Source: Chloroflexota bacterium (GTDB lineage Bacteria > Chloroflexota > Anaerolineae > Aggregatilineales > Phototrophicaceae). Taken from it: a stretch of DNA of 64,000 bases. The stretch is from positions 496,001-560,000 of the forward strand of contig JAIUNI010000003.1 of assembly GCA_020161935.1 (NCBI GenBank). Reading direction: 5' to 3'. A program made the translations under genes and the position numbers. Position 1 is the first letter of the stretch; each line of letters starts with the position of its first letter. Below the pieces are notes generated by a model. That model worked only from the letters and a program-made list of their open reading frames with translations. It searched no databases and was not told the DNA's origin. Positions 1 to 8,632 of this stretch are shown here, one piece after another.

Positions 1-1712
1 ATCCACAGCGGGATTTGGGCAGCACGTCCGGCGGCATCGTTGGCGAGTGGCAGCGGTCGCCCACGCCCGTCGAAAATCAGGCCGACGGTACCGCCTTCCG
101 CCGTGACTTTGACCCGCCCTTTGCCGTTGATGCTGAGGCCGCGTCCGGCGCTGACATCGACGGTCGCGGTTTTGCCGATGCCCAGCGGATACACCCAGAT
201 ATGCCCACCTGAAACGTGATGCTTAATCACCTGCCCATCCGAGGTTTTGATGCGGACATGCAAGACAGGCCGGTTGAGCGCCGGAATACCGGAGATGCTA
301 AAGACCGTACCGGCGGTTTCCAAGCTGCTGCTTTCCAAGACCTGCACGACGGCTTCGGGATTGGTATAGGCCAGCGAACCGAGCGCGGCGATCACGCCGT
401 AGGTATCCAACTGGACGCGGGTCACGCCGGTGGCTTGAATGGCATCAATCAGCAGGAGTGTGCCGAAGCCGGACGAACCGGTTTCCGTCAGTCCCGCACC
501 CGCGCCGATGATGGTGTCGAACTGCGGGGTGAGCGTGTTCTGGGCGAGGTTCAGCCGTTTGCCCCATGTCGGGCGTGAGGCTTCGACCAACGCGCCGATG
601 CCCGCGCGGAGGAAGGCATGTTCGAGGAATATACCCTTGATGGTTTCCGGTACGCTGCCGGGGACGAGGGTTTTATTCAGGGCATAGTGGCGAATCTGGT
701 TAGTACTCGTCACGAATGGCAGCCAGCGGTTGATGGTGGCTGCGCCGACCGTTGATAACAGACTGTCGGCACTGTGACCGAGGCCGATGTCGGTACGGAT
801 GCTGGTGGTAACGTGATCCTCGACGTAGGCCGAGAGGATGCCGACCGCGCTGCCAATATCGACGGTCAGCACGTTTTGCTCGGTCGATTGCCCGATGTAG
901 TCGGCGATGAGGTTGTAACTCTGGGCGGTGGGCAGCACCCCGTTGCGGCTCATACGGGTGAGTGCGCCGAAACTGCCGCGTTTGGCCTGCTGGTCGTTAT
1001 ACACGAGGGCGAGCTGCGCCTGTGCGCCTTCAAGTTCTTCTTCCTCAAGATTGGGGCGGATGTTGGGGGCGATGAATAAGGTTGCCAGAGTGCCGAATAA
1101 GTCGCGCATGGTGGGGGCAAGCACGGAGTTACCCGCGTAAAGCAGCGCCGGTTTGCGTCCGCCTTTGATGAGGCGCAGGGCTTGCTGCACAGCACGCGCC
1201 TGCCGCAGCACGGGTTCTTCCGCGCCGCCTTCCATGCCGCCGGTGATAAAAATCAGGTCAGGGCGACTGCCGATGATGGCGTTAATCTGCTGCTCGACCG
1301 AGCGTCCATCCTCAAGCGAGAGGACTTCCACGATTTCGACGTAGGTTCCGGCGAGCGCCCGCCGCGCACTGGCGATGCTGACATCTGGCACGAGGCCGAC
1401 GACGACGGTACGCATGGTGCGCCCCGTGCTGGCGGTGGTCACAAAGGTATCGACACCCGAACGGTCGTTTTGCTCAGGCGTGATGATTTTGCCGTCGTTG
1501 GTCAGCAGCTTGCGTCCGGTGACGGCGGTGATCTGCTCGACGACGCGGTTGAGGCCGAGCCGGGCATCGTTCGCCGGAAAGCCGGCGGTGGTGCGGGTGT
1601 CGCCGCGCGCGACCAAGCGGTAGAAGCCGTCCACAAGGTCAATCAGCAAGGCGCGGGTTTGCACATTGCCGAAATCAACTGCAAGGATTGAGCCGGAATG
1701 TTCTTCTGACAC
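1..1712 (-). CDS. MutL-like (glutamate mutase L family) ASKHA ATPase, C-terminus cut by window edge
   Basis: The minus strand is open from a GTG at 1712 to the left edge (570 codons), so the 3' end lies outside. The start has a GGGAGG ribosome site inside the last codons of the upstream gene. The N-terminus reads LAVDFGNVQTRALLID, the phosphate-1 loop of an actin/Hsp70-type ATPase, followed by YRLVARGDTRTTAGFP, as in MutL-family proteins. Later GGMEGG and VDIGSAVG fit the same fold. In classical systems MutL is an accessory protein of adenosylcobalamin glutamate mutase. No mutase subunit is visible here; the gene ends an operon of membrane proteins, so its role is probably different or wider. 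Family assignment is from recalled similarity. The plus-strand frames over this stretch are shadows. Confidence 0.8.
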   Translation of the reverse strand, partial: MSEEHSGSILAVDFGNVQTRALLIDLVDGFYRLVARGDTRTTAGFPANDARLGLNRVVEQITAVTGRKLLTNDGKIITPEQNDRSGVDTFVTTASTGRTMRTVVVGLVPDVSIASARRALAGTYVEIVEVLSLEDGRSVEQQINAIIGSRPDLIFITGGMEGGAEEPVLRQARAVQQALRLIKGGRKPALLYAGNSVLAPTMRDLFGTLATLFIAPNIRPNLEEEELEGAQAQLALVYNDQQAKRGSFGALTRMSRNGVLPTAQSYNLIADYIGQSTEQNVLTVDIGSAVGILSAYVEDHVTTSIRTDIGLGHSADSLLSTVGAATINRWLPFVTSTNQIRHYALNKTLVPGSVPETIKGIFLEHAFLRAGIGALVEASRPTWGKRLNLAQNTLTPQFDTIIGAGAGLTETGSSGFGTLLLIDAIQATGVTRVQLDTYGVIAALGSLAYTNPEAVVQVLESSSLETAGTVFSISGIPALNRPVLHVRIKTSDGQVIKHHVSGGHIWVYPLGIGKTATVDVSAGRGLSINGKGRVKVTAEGGTVGLIFDGRGRPLPLANDAAGRAAQIPLW

Positions 1713-1717
1713 TGATT

Positions 1718-2362
1718 TCAGCCTCCCGTAATCCGCGCCAGTAGAAAGGCGATGCGTTCACTAAAGATGGTCAAGCTGGTGAGGATAGCCCCCGCGTAGA
1801 GTGCGCCGAGGGTGACGACGATGAAGCCCTGACCAAGCACACCGATTGAGCGCAGGACGAAACCGCGCTGAACGGTGCCATCGGGACGGCGGCGTGCCAG
1901 ATACCAGAAGTACAGCAGGGTACTCATGACACCTAGCGACACCAAGAAGCCGTTCAACGGGTCAAGCGCAACCCCGCTTCCAGTGGCGTTCGCCAGCGGA
2001 ATGAGCGTACCGGCGATTGCACCCGCCAGCGCGACGGCAGTGCCGACGGCGATGATGAAGCCAATGGCGATGTTGCCCAAACGACCGAAGCGCGGCGAGG
2101 CTTTCAGCAGGAGTAATAAGGCGAGGATAAAGGGAATCAGACCCAGCGCCCGCCCGCTGATGTCGCCCGCAGAAGCGATAATCGTGCCGCGCACCCACGG
2201 CAGGATGACGCTTTCGACGGTGATGAGCGTGACATAACCCGCCGTGAGGCCAGTGAAGACATAAATCGCCAGCCGGTAGAGGAAGTTATCCCCCAGCAGG
2301 TAGCTAAATACCATCAGCGTAAAAACAAATCCGGCCCAGAGGCCGATCTGGTCACCGGTCAC
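1718..2362 (-). CDS. Multi-pass membrane protein of the MutL operon, unknown function
   Basis: 214 residues, almost entirely hydrophobic, with about six predicted membrane spans (for example around residues 9-27, 31-50, 74-88, 97-120, 137-153 and 172-192) and short basic loops such as ARRRPDG. No catalytic motif or named domain is recognised. The ATG overlaps the stop of the upstream 1245-residue gene by 4 bases, and the next gene, MutL-like, starts only 5 bases after its stop, so the three are almost certainly co-translated. I infer that it is a membrane partner of the large PDWL-motif protein and the ATPase; the sequence alone does not show what it does. Confidence 0.75.
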   Translation of the reverse strand: MTGDQIGLWAGFVFTLMVFSYLLGDNFLYRLAIYVFTGLTAGYVTLITVESVILPWVRGTIIASAGDISGRALGLIPFILALLLLLKASPRFGRLGNIAIGFIIAVGTAVALAGAIAGTLIPLANATGSGVALDPLNGFLVSLGVMSTLLYFWYLARRRPDGTVQRGFVLRSIGVLGQGFIVVTLGALYAGAILTSLTIFSERIAFLLARITGG

Positions 2363-5300
2363 TTGCGCCCCCTTCGCAGCAGCCCGCGCACGATATTGAT
2401 GATCGCCCCCAAGGTGATGATGGCTATGATCGCCAGCAAGCCGAGCGTGGTGGCGTACCAGCGTTGGTCACGGTAGGGCGTTTGTACAACGGTCGGTCCC
2501 TGCGCGGGCAGCGGAGCCGCAGCCGGGGCTGCCAATGTATTGGGTACGCCGAGTGTTTCGGTTAGTTCCGGTGTCGCTTCCTGCCGGATGGATACCGGAC
2601 GGTAGCTGGAGTCGGACATGAGGTCAACCACGGCGTTCGGGTCAACATGGTAAGCCACAGGTGTCGCCGTCACCGGTTCGATGATGCGGATGAACTGCGC
2701 CGAGACCCAACCTTCGCGGTCGTCTTCGAGGCGCACTTGCAGCCATGTGCCGTCCTCGTTGCGCCCGATGATTTGAACGGTTGAGCCACCGGGGATAGAG
2801 GCAATCGGTGTACCGGAACGTGATGGGTTATCGCGCACGTTGAGCGACTCGGATACGTTCACCACACCTTCGATGGTTAAGCCTTCTACACCCACATCGG
2901 AACTACCACCGGCTTGGGTTGTCGGTGTCCACGTCGGCGGTAGATCAGTCGCGCGGATGTTGGTCGGCGTGAAGGTGGGCGTAAACGTCTCGGTCGGCGT
3001 GAACGTGACCGTCGGTGTATTCGTAATGGTCGGCGTTTGCGTGATGGTCGGTGTCAGGCTGGGCGTAAACGTCGGTGTGATGGTAAAGGTCGCCGTGGGC
3101 GTGACCGGAGTCGGTGTGGCTGTCGGCGGCTTGGTCGGTACGAGCGTCGGGATGTCGGTCGCACCGGGGATCGGCGCAAGCGGTGCCTGGGCTTCCAAGA
3201 TGGCGCGGTAGGTATAGGCATCTTTGTAGCCGACGAGCATCCCGTCACCGCTGGCTGCGGCGTACGGCTGCGCGAGCGGCCCCGCAGCGCTGCTGACGGC
3301 GATCAACATGGGAACACCTGTCAGCGGCATGACCTGTTCTGACCAGCGACGAATGTCGTCACTGCGTTCACCGATGACGATGAGGAGCGCGAAATCATCC
3401 AGCGAGGTCATGCCGATATCCGTCGGTTTGCCGTTCATATCGTTCGCCAATGCGCCGCCGATATTCTGGCTGAAGTTGCGTACCCCGATGGTTTCACCGG
3501 CGATGAAGGGCGCGATTACGTAATCTTTGATGGGCACAATGATCCGACCGAAGCGGTTTAAGCCGGTGCCGGGGTTAACAACAATGTTCCCGCTGCTATC
3601 CGTGCCGCCCGTTTTGATGTCGAGGCCGGAAACAACACCGCGTTCCAGCACGTTTTTGGCGTGGAGCAAACCGATGGCGTTGGTGCTGACAATAACAGGA
3701 CGTGCGCCGCGCATGAAGATATGGCGCAGGAGGGTATCGAGTGTGGTATCCAGTTCGGCGGCATCGGTGAGGCCGTATTCCGCCGCGACCAGCACCGTAT
3801 CCCCCGGCTGGAGGACGGCTACACGGTCGAAGGCGATTTGCTGCGGGCTGCCTGCCGCGAAGCTGACCGGTGGTAACTGCCCGATGCGGAGGCCGCGCAC
3901 CACGAAGGGTAGGATAATGGCTGCCGCCAGCACTACCGCGATCAGGAAACGGTCGATTTTCGGGCGGCGGCGGCGAATGGGGCGGGTTGCCGCTGGAAGG
4001 GGAACGGGCGCGGCTCCAACCACATCATCGAGGTCGGGTGCGTCTTCCAGCGTGGCATCAATCGCCGAGAGCTGCGGCTTATTGGTTTCTTCAGTCGATA
4101 CCAGTGATTGCAGCAGATTCACTTTTTCGCGCTGGGCGGCACTCAGTACGAGGTCTTCCGCCAAGCCCGGTTTACCGATCCGCACCGGCGCGGGCGGAAT
4201 GATCTCCGGCACACCGACCAGCAGCGCTTTCATACTGTCGGGCGCATCGTCGCTGATGGGGTTCGGCAGTTCCAAACCGGCGGCGTGCAGGGCGCGCAGC
4301 GGTTCGGAGAGGTCTTCGAGGTCGCGTTCGTTTTGCGCTTGTTTACGCACGATGGCGGCGGCGGAAACATCGTCCGAGCCGACGCTGACACCGAGGTCGG
4401 ACAGCCAGTCGGACTTTTCGAGGCCGAGGTCGTCCGCACCCGATGGTTGCCCTTCGAAGCCGCGCAGGTCGTTGAGCTTTTCCAGTTCGGCGGAGGATAA
4501 GAGGCTGTCCATGTCGAAATCCGCTTGACTGAGCAGTTGGCCTGTTTGGTCACGAACTCCGGTTTCAATGTCTTTATACGACGAAAGAATGTCGTCAATA
4601 TCGCGCAGTTCGCCCGTTTGGAAGAATGCACCGGTTTCTGCTGCCTGTGGCATCTGCTGCGTGGGTTCGGCGGGCGGAATGTCACCCAATCCGGCGAAGA
4701 GATCTTCATCCGGTGGCAGTTCGTAGTCGGTTTGCGGCAGTTCATCCTGCGATTGAAGCTCCGCCAACCATTCGGGCGGGCCGTCGGCAGCGTCAAACGG
4801 TTCCGGTTCGCTTTGGTCGAACCAGTCGTTAGCGGCAGGGGCAACTTCTTCGCCCGGCACGACATCGAATTCGCCGGTAGAGGTACTGAACTCCGGCAGT
4901 GTATTCAGGAAGTCGTCCTGTTCGATGCGGGCGGCAGCGGCTTCACTCTCGCGCTCCAGCCAATCGGTGATGCGGCCTTTGGGCAGGGGTTCACCGGATG
5001 GCGGTGGTTCTTCAGCTTTCGGCTGCGGGAAACCCGCTTCGGCAGCTTCACGCAGCATACCGGTGTCGAACTCACCAAAGAGGTCGTCGTCGGGGTCGGT
5101 CGGCGCGTTTTCCATCAGCCACGGTGGTATCTCGGCTTCTTCTCTGGCTACCGGGACCATTTCCTCATCGTCATCTATCCACGACGCGGCAATTGGCTGC
5201 TCGGCTGGCGCGGACGGTTCGGAGTCGTCCATTTCCGTCAGCCAGTCGGGGATGTTGGCGGCATCCGTCTCGGCTGGGTCGATAATTTCTTGTTCGGCAG

Positions 5301-6096
5301 TTGGCTCGGCGGCGTATTCTTGCAGCCATGCCAGTTCGCCCGTATCCGGCGGCGCGGCGCTGGGCGATGCGGCTTCGGGCAGCGAGTCATCAACCGGCGC
5401 ACCGAGCTGCTTCATCCAGTCGGGGGTATCATCGAAGGTGGGTTCGGGTTCTTCGTCGCCGAAGTCATCCTGACGGAGCCACGACAGCGAGTCGCCTTCA
5501 AGGATGTCATCTTCGGGTGTTTCATCCGGCGAGGGCGTGCTTTGCGCCAAATCCATGTGCGCCAGCCAGTCGGGGACTGCGGTATCAACGGCCTCCGGTT
5601 CGGCAGGTGGCGGCGCGACGGCGCTCAACCAATCGGGGGTGTCATCGAGGATCGGGGCTTCGTCAGCGGTAGGCTGCTCGTCGCTTCGCATCCAATCCGG
5701 TGTGTCGTCCAGAATAGGCGACTCGGCAGACGGAATGTCATCCCCACGCAGCCATTCGGGTGACTCGTCTTCGTGCGGCGCATCCTCGGATTGACCTTGA
5801 CCGGAGGCACGCAGCCAATCGAGTTCGCCGGTAAAACCCAGCGAATTGGACTTGCCGGAACCGGAGGGTTTATCACCGCTGTCGCGCTGCCATTCGGGCG
5901 TGTCGGCATTATTGGCTTCGTCGAGCTGGTTTTCGAATGCGTCTTCGACATCCTGCCGCCAACTGAGTTCGCCCGTAAAGCCTAAACTGTCGCCGGAACG
6001 CTTCGGGGGTGAGTCCTCGTCTGACGTGCCGCGCAGCCAGTCGAGATCATCTTCCGGTTCGTCGTCCGGTGGACGCTTGTCAAAATCGTCAGTCAT
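2359..6096 (-). CDS. Large membrane protein: PDWL/TGELDWL motif-repeat tail, TM, outer domain, SH3b, C-terminal TM
   Basis: 1245 residues in clear zones. Residues about 1-730 are acidic, Pro-rich and probably disordered, and carry many spaced copies of a short motif: LGFTGELDWL, DDTPDWM, DDTPDWL, VPDWL, IPDWL, PPEWL, TGELAWL. A basic stretch RRRRPK then precedes a membrane span (about 735-755). A compact domain of about 250 residues follows, then a Thr/Pro linker (PTATPTPVTPTATF), a bacterial SH3 domain with the typical SLNVRDNPS and GWVSAQF, and a final membrane span with a basic tail. The likely topology is a cytoplasmic tail and an exported middle. SH3b domains commonly bind cell-wall material. 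The tail looks like an array of docking sites for a cytoplasmic partner (inference). GGGGGA precedes the ATG. Third gene of the operon. Confidence 0.8.
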   Translation of the reverse strand: MTDDFDKRPPDDEPEDDLDWLRGTSDEDSPPKRSGDSLGFTGELSWRQDVEDAFENQLDEANNADTPEWQRDSGDKPSGSGKSNSLGFTGELDWLRASGQGQSEDAPHEDESPEWLRGDDIPSAESPILDDTPDWMRSDEQPTADEAPILDDTPDWLSAVAPPPAEPEAVDTAVPDWLAHMDLAQSTPSPDETPEDDILEGDSLSWLRQDDFGDEEPEPTFDDTPDWMKQLGAPVDDSLPEAASPSAAPPDTGELAWLQEYAAEPTAEQEIIDPAETDAANIPDWLTEMDDSEPSAPAEQPIAASWIDDDEEMVPVAREEAEIPPWLMENAPTDPDDDLFGEFDTGMLREAAEAGFPQPKAEEPPPSGEPLPKGRITDWLERESEAAAARIEQDDFLNTLPEFSTSTGEFDVVPGEEVAPAANDWFDQSEPEPFDAADGPPEWLAELQSQDELPQTDYELPPDEDLFAGLGDIPPAEPTQQMPQAAETGAFFQTGELRDIDDILSSYKDIETGVRDQTGQLLSQADFDMDSLLSSAELEKLNDLRGFEGQPSGADDLGLEKSDWLSDLGVSVGSDDVSAAAIVRKQAQNERDLEDLSEPLRALHAAGLELPNPISDDAPDSMKALLVGVPEIIPPAPVRIGKPGLAEDLVLSAAQREKVNLLQSLVSTEETNKPQLSAIDATLEDAPDLDDVVGAAPVPLPAATRPIRRRRPKIDRFLIAVVLAAAIILPFVVRGLRIGQLPPVSFAAGSPQQIAFDRVAVLQPGDTVLVAAEYGLTDAAELDTTLDTLLRHIFMRGARPVIVSTNAIGLLHAKNVLERGVVSGLDIKTGGTDSSGNIVVNPGTGLNRFGRIIVPIKDYVIAPFIAGETIGVRNFSQNIGGALANDMNGKPTDIGMTSLDDFALLIVIGERSDDIRRWSEQVMPLTGVPMLIAVSSAAGPLAQPYAAASGDGMLVGYKDAYTYRAILEAQAPLAPIPGATDIPTLVPTKPPTATPTPVTPTATFTITPTFTPSLTPTITQTPTITNTPTVTFTPTETFTPTFTPTNIRATDLPPTWTPTTQAGGSSDVGVEGLTIEGVVNVSESLNVRDNPSRSGTPIASIPGGSTVQIIGRNEDGTWLQVRLEDDREGWVSAQFIRIIEPVTATPVAYHVDPNAVVDLMSDSSYRPVSIRQEATPELTETLGVPNTLAAPAAAPLPAQGPTVVQTPYRDQRWYATTLGLLAIIAIITLGAIINIVRGLLRRGRK

Positions 6097-6144
6097 GCCG
6101 TGTCCCCCGTATGCCGGAGAAAGTCAGAAAGGTTCGTCATGTGT

Positions 6145-6831
6145 TTAGTCCCGGTAGGAGCGGTCTTGCCCGATGAGGACACGCGCTCCGGCGACCGTGA
6201 CGGCGAGTGCGATGCCGAGCAGGATACCCCGCGCACCAGCGCTCACCGGAACAGCCATCAGCCAATCCCGGATGAGGCCAACCACGCGCATCCCCGGTGT
6301 GGTGAAGGGCAGCGCGGCGGTGAGCATGAGCAGCAGCACCAGCGTGAACAGTAAGGCGCTGCCAGTCACGCGGCGGCGCATCATGCGGTACGCGCCGTAG
6401 ACCAGCGCGAACAGCACCAAGCCTGCCAGCGCGGATTCAATCGAAACTTGTACCCCTTCCAAGAGAACCGTTGTTGGTGCGGGTGAGCCTGTTAGCACGC
6501 CCGACCGTTCCAGTACGCCCAGCACGATGACACCGACCGCGCTGATGACCAGCACGAGGCTGTTGATGCGCTGTGAGAACGGTTTGCCGCTCCCAAAAAC
6601 CCGCCCCAGATGCACGACTAGCAAGTTAAAGATACCGATCAGGACGGTGAGGGCGACGGTAATGACGGTGAGTTGTAGGAAGAGATTGGTGATCGAATTG
6701 AGTCGGATGCCATTGGCAAGGTCAGAGAGTGTACCCAAATCATTTCCACTGCCGATAACCAGCCCGAAGAACGTCCACAACCCGACGACGATGACAATGG
6801 CGGTAGCGAGCGCAGAGCCGAGGCGTGCCAT
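6145..6831 (-). CDS. Multi-pass membrane protein of the MutL operon, unknown function
   Basis: 228 residues with six or so hydrophobic segments. The N-terminus is a long span preceded by only a few residues, and the last residues (LIGQDRSYRD) are polar. No motif is recognised. It starts 3 bases after the stop of the DUF6754-like gene, with a GGGGG ribosome site in the overlap region, and lies 48 bases upstream of the large PDWL-motif gene. It differs from the other small membrane protein of the cluster in having larger polar loops between spans. Function unknown; probably part of the same membrane assembly. Confidence 0.72.
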   Translation of the reverse strand: MARLGSALATAIVIVVGLWTFFGLVIGSGNDLGTLSDLANGIRLNSITNLFLQLTVITVALTVLIGIFNLLVVHLGRVFGSGKPFSQRINSLVLVISAVGVIVLGVLERSGVLTGSPAPTTVLLEGVQVSIESALAGLVLFALVYGAYRMMRRRVTGSALLFTLVLLLMLTAALPFTTPGMRVVGLIRDWLMAVPVSAGARGILLGIALAVTVAGARVLIGQDRSYRD

Positions 6832-6834
6832 CGG

Positions 6835-7665
6835 TTATCCCCCTCCCGAAAGGGTGCGAAGTGCATTCTGAATGATCCGGCCAAAGCTGCCATCAAAAAA
6901 CGAGTTGCCGAGGGCGATGATCGTTGGTATCAGAATGATGAGTATAAGCAGGAAGCGCAGGATGTCGGTGGCGACGACGCTGCCGATTTGCGTGGACGAG
7001 CTGCCGAGGTAAGCGCCGGCTGTAAAGACTTCTTCGCCGATCAGCACTTCGTCGGACATGACACGGGCGACGGCTTGGCCTTCTAGCTGGTCGCTGGTGG
7101 CGATGATCGTCTGGTTGCGGCGGGCAGCGGCTTCCGCGACGAGCGCGAGTTCCGGCCCGAAGCTGCCACCGAGAATGTTCGCGCCAACGTGGTCATCCGC
7201 CAAGGTCGCGGTGAGGGCGGCGGCGAAGGCCATCGAATGCCCGGAACCGGGGTACCAGCGGGCGCTGTTATAAGGTGCGCTGCTGATGGTACTGCGAGAA
7301 GCATAGGCGCGGCGCAGGGTATCTTGTGCCAGTGGTAAGGCGCTGGTATCGCTGACGGTAAAAATCGGCGCAGCCGTACCGATGACGGCGCGGCGGGTGA
7401 TTTGATAGAAAAGCTCGGCGTTGGCGACGGCGACCAGCGTACTCGTGCTGCCCAAGCCTGAACTGCCAAGCGAGACATGCACGGGGCGGTTCTGCTCAAT
7501 CGCTTCACCGATCATGCCCGGTAAGCGTTCGAACGCAGGGATTTCGCGCAGGACGTATAACGTACGCCGTCGGCGCACGAATTGTGTGACGATGATCGTG
7601 ATGACGAGTGCCAGCACGAAAATGATGATGGTCAGATACTGGGTTGTGCTATCCACGTTCCCCAC
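6835..7665 (-). CDS. DUF6754-like membrane protein, first gene of the MutL operon
   Basis: 276 residues. An N-terminal span (about 11-28) is followed by RRRRTLYVLREIPAF, a soluble domain with HVSLGSSGLGSTST and a SFGPELALVAEAAARR-type helix, and a C-terminal span (about 235-255). I recall this architecture as DUF6754, common in Chloroflexota, with no known function. The HVSLG segment and the later ATSDQLEGQA recall a nucleotide- or small-molecule-binding Rossmann-like domain, but no classical signature is present. The start is GTG; a second in-frame GTG 9 bases downstream is possible. It leads the five-gene run ending in the MutL-like gene. Confidence 0.72.
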   Translation of the reverse strand: MGNVDSTTQYLTIIIFVLALVITIIVTQFVRRRRTLYVLREIPAFERLPGMIGEAIEQNRPVHVSLGSSGLGSTSTLVAVANAELFYQITRRAVIGTAAPIFTVSDTSALPLAQDTLRRAYASRSTISSAPYNSARWYPGSGHSMAFAAALTATLADDHVGANILGGSFGPELALVAEAAARRNQTIIATSDQLEGQAVARVMSDEVLIGEEVFTAGAYLGSSSTQIGSVVATDILRFLLILIILIPTIIALGNSFFDGSFGRIIQNALRTLSGGG

Positions 7666-7723
7666 CCGTGATGAATAGTGACTTCAACCATTATCGCCTA
7701 TTTCTGCAAACGCGCGAATAGGC

Positions 7724-7969
7724 TTATTGATCTAAGAAATAGCGTATCTGTTCCAGTTCGCCGGGTGTTTCGAGGGTACGGGCGAAACCCTGTACGGTTT
7801 CCCGACCGACCCACAGGCTCAAAACCGGCTGCGCGACCCAAACCAACTGTGCTCCCAGTACGCCTAATGGTTCCAGTGCGTCGAGCGCCAAGCCGAGGGT
7901 GCTGCCTAACCCCCGCGCCTGAATCTGGATAACCCATTCTGGCGGTGTGAACTGTGGTTCAGGTTTCAT
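7724..7969 (-). CDS. Small hypothetical protein, possibly leaderless
   Basis: 81 residues, with an N-terminal TPPEWVIQIQARG motif and a long hydrophobic helix (about residues 20-55: GLGSTLGLAL, VLGAQLVWVAQ), ending in a polar segment. No known family is recognised. The composition is that of a real protein and not an antisense frame. No ribosome site is visible. Instead a TATACT hexamer ends 7 bases before the ATG, which would put the transcript start at or next to the start codon. It lies 58 bases upstream of the DUF6754-like gene on the same strand and could be the first gene of that transcript. The PPEW motif resembles the PxWL motifs of the large operon protein (observation only). Confidence 0.6.
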   Translation of the reverse strand: MKPEPQFTPPEWVIQIQARGLGSTLGLALDALEPLGVLGAQLVWVAQPVLSLWVGRETVQGFARTLETPGELEQIRYFLDQ

Positions 7970-8038
7970 GTTCGTGAGTATAACACGATAGTTGGTTTGG
8001 GAGAAACCAGAGTATTCGATTGGGTGCTGCGGTAGGGA

Positions 8039-8437
8039 CTAGAGAATTGCCTGCTCAAAGTGTGTGCGTTCACGGGCGATGAGCGTATAGGCTTCGGCAA
8101 GATGAGCAACCCAGCACGATTGTATCCCTGCACCGGAGTAGACACGGTTGAAGGTTTTGATGAGTGCGGATACGAAGCCGCCCCCCGCCACAAATACGAC
8201 GATGCGCGTGTTCGGGCGTTTGAGTGTCGAAAGCGTGCCAAATTGGGCAACGGCGCTGGGCGGGATGCCGAGACTGTTTTCCAGATTGACGATGGCATAC
8301 ACATTTTGGGTTGTGTCACTATTTAAGGTATGGCCTTCTTTTACCGCGTTGTAGAGTTCGTTCCAGCGCCAGCGACCTTCCATTTTGTAGTGCAGGATGG
8401 TTTGTGCTTCATCATCCCACGTTACTTGAACACCCAT
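8039..8437 (-). CDS. Hypothetical protein, possibly SpoIIAA/STAS-like fold
   Basis: 132 residues from the ATG at 8437, chosen because GAGGAA lies 7 bases upstream; the longer frame back to 8482 has no such site. It begins MGVQVTWDDEAQ and contains a tryptophan-rich turn (GRWRWNELYNAV), a beta strand NVYAIVNLENS, then an amphipathic helix and RIVVFVAGGGF. The alternating strands and helices recall small regulatory proteins of the SpoIIAA/STAS-like group, but I cannot name a conserved phosphorylation residue. It stands alone, divergent from the gene at 8633. Confidence 0.65.
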   Translation of the reverse strand: MGVQVTWDDEAQTILHYKMEGRWRWNELYNAVKEGHTLNSDTTQNVYAIVNLENSLGIPPSAVAQFGTLSTLKRPNTRIVVFVAGGGFVSALIKTFNRVYSGAGIQSCWVAHLAEAYTLIARERTHFEQAIL

Positions 8438-8632
8438 GTTATCTTCCTCGGTGGTTGGAACAAATGAAAGACATCCAACCAATAATTACAAATAATAACC
8501 GTATGACATTTTGATTATGCGCCTAAATGCTGGAAACAAAGATTGAGGTTGTGCAAGCAGTTCATTTTTGTTACACCGTCTACTAAAATGGGAGCAGTGA
8601 ACATATTTAATGAAGATGACAGGTCACGATTG

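Noticed and set aside
15..1691. Several plus-strand open frames up to 169 codons
   Set aside because: They are antisense to the MutL-like gene, whose minus-strand frame is continuous, has a ribosome site and matches a known family.
2840..5794. Plus-strand frames with VGV-type or Ser-rich repeats, up to 412 codons
   Set aside because: They are the complement of the Thr/Pro linker and the PDWL-rich tail of the minus-strand giant gene; the repeats are a by-product of its biased codons.
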